From the NCBI GenBank assembly GCA_003135035.1, contig PLDE01000141.1, positions 1 through 7,379 on the forward strand: a DNA stretch of 7,379 nucleotides, in the 5' to 3' direction. Under the pieces are notes generated by a model that did not search any database, was not told the origin of the DNA, and saw only the letters and a program-made list of their open reading frames with translations. The DNA is from Candidatus Dormiibacterota bacterium (GTDB lineage Bacteria; Chloroflexota; Dormibacteria; Aeolococcales; Bog-877). Shown piece after piece: positions 5,562 to 7,379 of the stretch. The first letter of the stretch is position 1. Each line of letters begins with the position of its first letter. The position numbers were made by a program, and so were the translations under genes.

Positions 5562-6464
5562 ATGCGCGGATCGGATCCAACCCTCGTCAACCAACGTCAG
5601 GGACGCCTCCTGCGGAGCCCGGCCGCGCTCGCGGGATTGGCCATTGGTCTGGGCTTAGCCGCGATCCTGGCTGGCTGCGCAGGCAGCCCCGCGAGCAGCG
5701 CGGACACGGGAGTTGGTTGCTCGGTAACCGTCCAGATTCCGAGTTCCGGAAGCACGCTGCTGGGCAGCGTGCGGGCCACCGTGTCGGGGCACACCTATCG
5801 CGTTGCCCGCAACATCGGCACTGTCTCGGTCCCCTGCGGAGACCAGGCGACTCTCTCAGCGACGGCTGCCGATCCCAGCCAGCATCCTTTTACGGGATGG
5901 AGTGTCGGGGGCCGGACCAGCTCCGCCAGCACCATCACGGTCACGGTGGACGGAGTGGTCTCGATCCTGCCCAGGTTCTTCGTCCCCCACGCCCCGACTC
6001 CCTCGCCCAGCCCCAAGGTGAGCCCGAGCCCGTCAGCGACGCCATCTACGGTCACGCTCGACCAGTGGGTCTCTTACGACGCGGCAACCAAGACCTTGAC
6101 CTGGAAGGTGGTTGCCGGGTACAGGGGAGTCAACCACGGGCTCAGCTTCGACGGCGAAGCCGATGGGGCTATGAAGGTCACCGTTCCCAGCGGTTGGAGC
6201 GTGACCGTCGACTTCAGCAACGTGGGAACGACCAACCACTCAGCGGTGATCGTGACCTCGACCGGGACCACCCCGGTTTTCCCGGGCGCGGAGACACCCG
6301 ACCCCACGATGGGAACAGCCCCGGGTCAGACGGCCACCTTCAACTTCGCCGCCAGTCAGGTCGGGAGTTACCGGCTGGCCTGCCTGATGCCCGGTCATGA
6401 GGCGGCCGGCATGTGGGAGACCTTCACGGTCGCCAGTGGAGGAGTTCCCAGTGCCCAGCTCTAG
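5562..6464 (+). CDS. Lipoprotein with C-terminal sulfocyanin-like blue-copper domain
   Basis: This 300-residue exported protein starts with a basic segment (RQGRLLR), a hydrophobic stretch (about 21-37) and a lipobox LAGC with C39 as the expected lipidated cysteine. Residues ~52-142 look like a compact beta domain with two cysteines (C53, C92) and FTGWSVGG (110-117), reminiscent of InlB-type bacterial repeat domains. A Pro/Ser-rich linker (143-163) follows. The C-terminal ~125 residues match the pattern of sulfocyanin: LSFDGEADGAMKVTVPSGW (194-212), NHS (225-227) and LACLMPGHEAAGMW (272-285). The expected type-1 copper ligands are H226, C274, H279 and M284 (C-x4-H-x4-M). It should sit on the outer face of the membrane and carry electrons; its partners are unknown. 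ATG 5562 is chosen because the signal peptide begins there and TACCCT lies just upstream; the frame extends upstream to 5364, but that part runs antisense to clpS. The repeat-domain assignment is the least certain part. Confidence 0.88.
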   Translation: MRGSDPTLVNQRQGRLLRSPAALAGLAIGLGLAAILAGCAGSPASSADTGVGCSVTVQIPSSGSTLLGSVRATVSGHTYRVARNIGTVSVPCGDQATLSATAADPSQHPFTGWSVGGRTSSASTITVTVDGVVSILPRFFVPHAPTPSPSPKVSPSPSATPSTVTLDQWVSYDAATKTLTWKVVAGYRGVNHGLSFDGEADGAMKVTVPSGWSVTVDFSNVGTTNHSAVIVTSTGTTPVFPGAETPDPTMGTAPGQTATFNFAASQVGSYRLACLMPGHEAAGMWETFTVASGGVPSAQL

Positions 6465-6491
6465 CGTCCTCCGTCGATGAGCAAGGCCAGG

Positions 6492-7379
6492 ATGGGAGCA
6501 GCCGTGGTCGACCGCCTCGGCTCTGCTCCCAGTTTCGGCGAGATCGACCGACCCACGGCCGGTCCCGACCAAGTGCTGATCCAGGTGGGAGCGGCTGGCC
6601 TCAACCCGATCGACCTGCGGATCGCCTCGGGAACTTTCTACGGCGGGGCTCCGGAAGTGCCCTACATCCCCGGAAGCGAAGGTGTCGGAATGGTGGTCGG
6701 GGACAACTCCCCCGTGCAGGGTGAGCGGGTGCGCTTCGAGACCTCGCGGGGATCGAGCGGCGCGCTTGCCGAATGGGCGGTCGCCGAAGCCCGGACCTGC
6801 CTCACCCTGCCCGAAGAACTGCCTACGGCGACGGCCGCCGGCCTGGGGGTGGCCGGGATAGCTGCCTGGATCGCCCTGGTGGATAAGGTCCAGCTCAAGG
6901 CCGGGGAGAGTGTTCTCATTCTGGGTGCCACGGGAACGGTTGGGCAGCTGGCGGTCCAGATCGCCAGGTTGCTGGGTGCGGGCCGGATCGTTGCCGCCGG
7001 TCGCGATCCCGGTGCGCTTGCCAAGACCCTCGATCTGGGGGCGGATGCCGTGGTGACCATAGCCGAGCAGACGCGCGAGTTGCTTCAGCAGGAGTTCCTG
7101 GACGCCGCCGGCGGTCCGGTCAACGTTGTCTTCGACCCGGTCTGGGGTCCTCCTCTGGAAGCCGCCGCAGGCGCGACCGCCCAGTCAGCTCGGATCATCC
7201 ACCTGGGAGAGAGTGCGGGCAGCGAGGCGACCCTCAGCTCCGCCATCGTGCGCGGTCGGCAGCTGACCATCATCGGCCACACCAGTCCCCAGACGCCCTG
7301 GGATATCCGCGCGCGGGCTTTCGGTGAGGTGGCCGACCACACCGCGGCGGGCCGGATCCGGCTCGAGGTTGAGGAGATG
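6492..7379 (+). CDS. Quinone oxidoreductase-like MDR dehydrogenase, 3' end beyond window
   Basis: The frame is open to the window edge, giving 296 residues of a medium-chain dehydrogenase/reductase; the family is usually 310-340 residues, so little is missing. Visible parts are the N-terminal MGAAVVDRLG, GLNPIDLRIASG (36-47), YIPGSEGVG (58-66) in the GroES-like domain, and the Rossmann loop GATGTVGQLAVQIA (145-158) followed by a second-strand GRD (170-172), whose Arg suggests NADPH. The cysteines of zinc-dependent alcohol dehydrogenases are absent, which places it with the zinc-free quinone/enone reductases; the substrate cannot be told. ATG 6492 is preferred because relatives usually begin M-x-AAVV and AAGG lies 5 nt upstream. 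ATG 6477 adds five residues and begins 12 bp after the lipoprotein stop. It may be co-transcribed with the lipoprotein gene. Confidence 0.9.
   Translation, partial: MGAAVVDRLGSAPSFGEIDRPTAGPDQVLIQVGAAGLNPIDLRIASGTFYGGAPEVPYIPGSEGVGMVVGDNSPVQGERVRFETSRGSSGALAEWAVAEARTCLTLPEELPTATAAGLGVAGIAAWIALVDKVQLKAGESVLILGATGTVGQLAVQIARLLGAGRIVAAGRDPGALAKTLDLGADAVVTIAEQTRELLQQEFLDAAGGPVNVVFDPVWGPPLEAAAGATAQSARIIHLGESAGSEATLSSAIVRGRQLTIIGHTSPQTPWDIRARAFGEVADHTAAGRIRLEVEEM

Noticed and set aside
5204..6400. A 398-codon plus-strand frame over clpS and the lipoprotein gene
   Set aside because: It is out of frame with the lipoprotein, whose signal peptide, lipobox and copper-site motif are clear, and its product is Arg/Gln/Gly-rich shadow sequence.
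6462..6467. TAGCGT hexamer 9 nt before ATG 6477 as a promoter of the MDR gene
   Set aside because: It overlaps the lipoprotein stop codon, is slightly too far from the ATG compared with the other four cases, and the AAGG before ATG 6492 offers a better explanation for initiation.

Overview
The window is high-GC bacterial DNA (about two thirds G+C by eye) with tightly packed protein-coding genes on both strands. I see no rRNA, tRNA, CRISPR array, insertion sequence or phage gene. The clpS/DUF2017 pair, the form of ClpS (NDP-x4-SYV), the AMP_N-type aminopeptidase P and the likely leaderless promoters point to Actinomycetota or a neighbouring terrabacterial phylum such as Candidatus Dormiibacterota. 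This placement is inference; no phylogenetic marker gene is present.

Layout. (1) 1-3144, minus strand: an alpha-glucan (glycogen/maltodextrin) phosphorylase of the short bacterial GT35 type, followed by an unrecognised conserved-looking protein that runs off the left edge. A 58-bp gap with a perfect 9-bp inverted repeat separates them. (2) 3145-3233: an 89-bp divergent promoter region. (3) 3234-4703, plus strand: a dinuclear-metal Xaa-Pro aminopeptidase with all expected metal ligands. (4) 4722-5470, minus strand: clpS and a DUF2017 gene, convergent with the aminopeptidase across an 18-bp gap in which both stop codons sit in one hairpin. (5) 5471-5561: a second, 91-bp divergent promoter region. 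(6) 5562-6464, plus strand: a lipoprotein with a beta-rich repeat-like domain, a Pro/Ser linker and a C-terminal sulfocyanin-like blue-copper domain. (7) From about 6492 to the right edge, plus strand: a quinone-oxidoreductase-like MDR dehydrogenase, incomplete at its 3' end.

Functionally this is mostly housekeeping: storage-glucan breakdown, proline-peptide turnover and N-degron proteolysis, next to an exported copper protein that may carry electrons. I found no defence, mobile or biosynthetic system. The observations most worth following are four TAnnnT hexamers (three of them TACCnT) lying 6-8 nt before the start codons of the four promoter-proximal genes, which predicts leaderless mRNAs; the two-domain sulfocyanin-like lipoprotein; and the unrecognised gene behind the phosphorylase.
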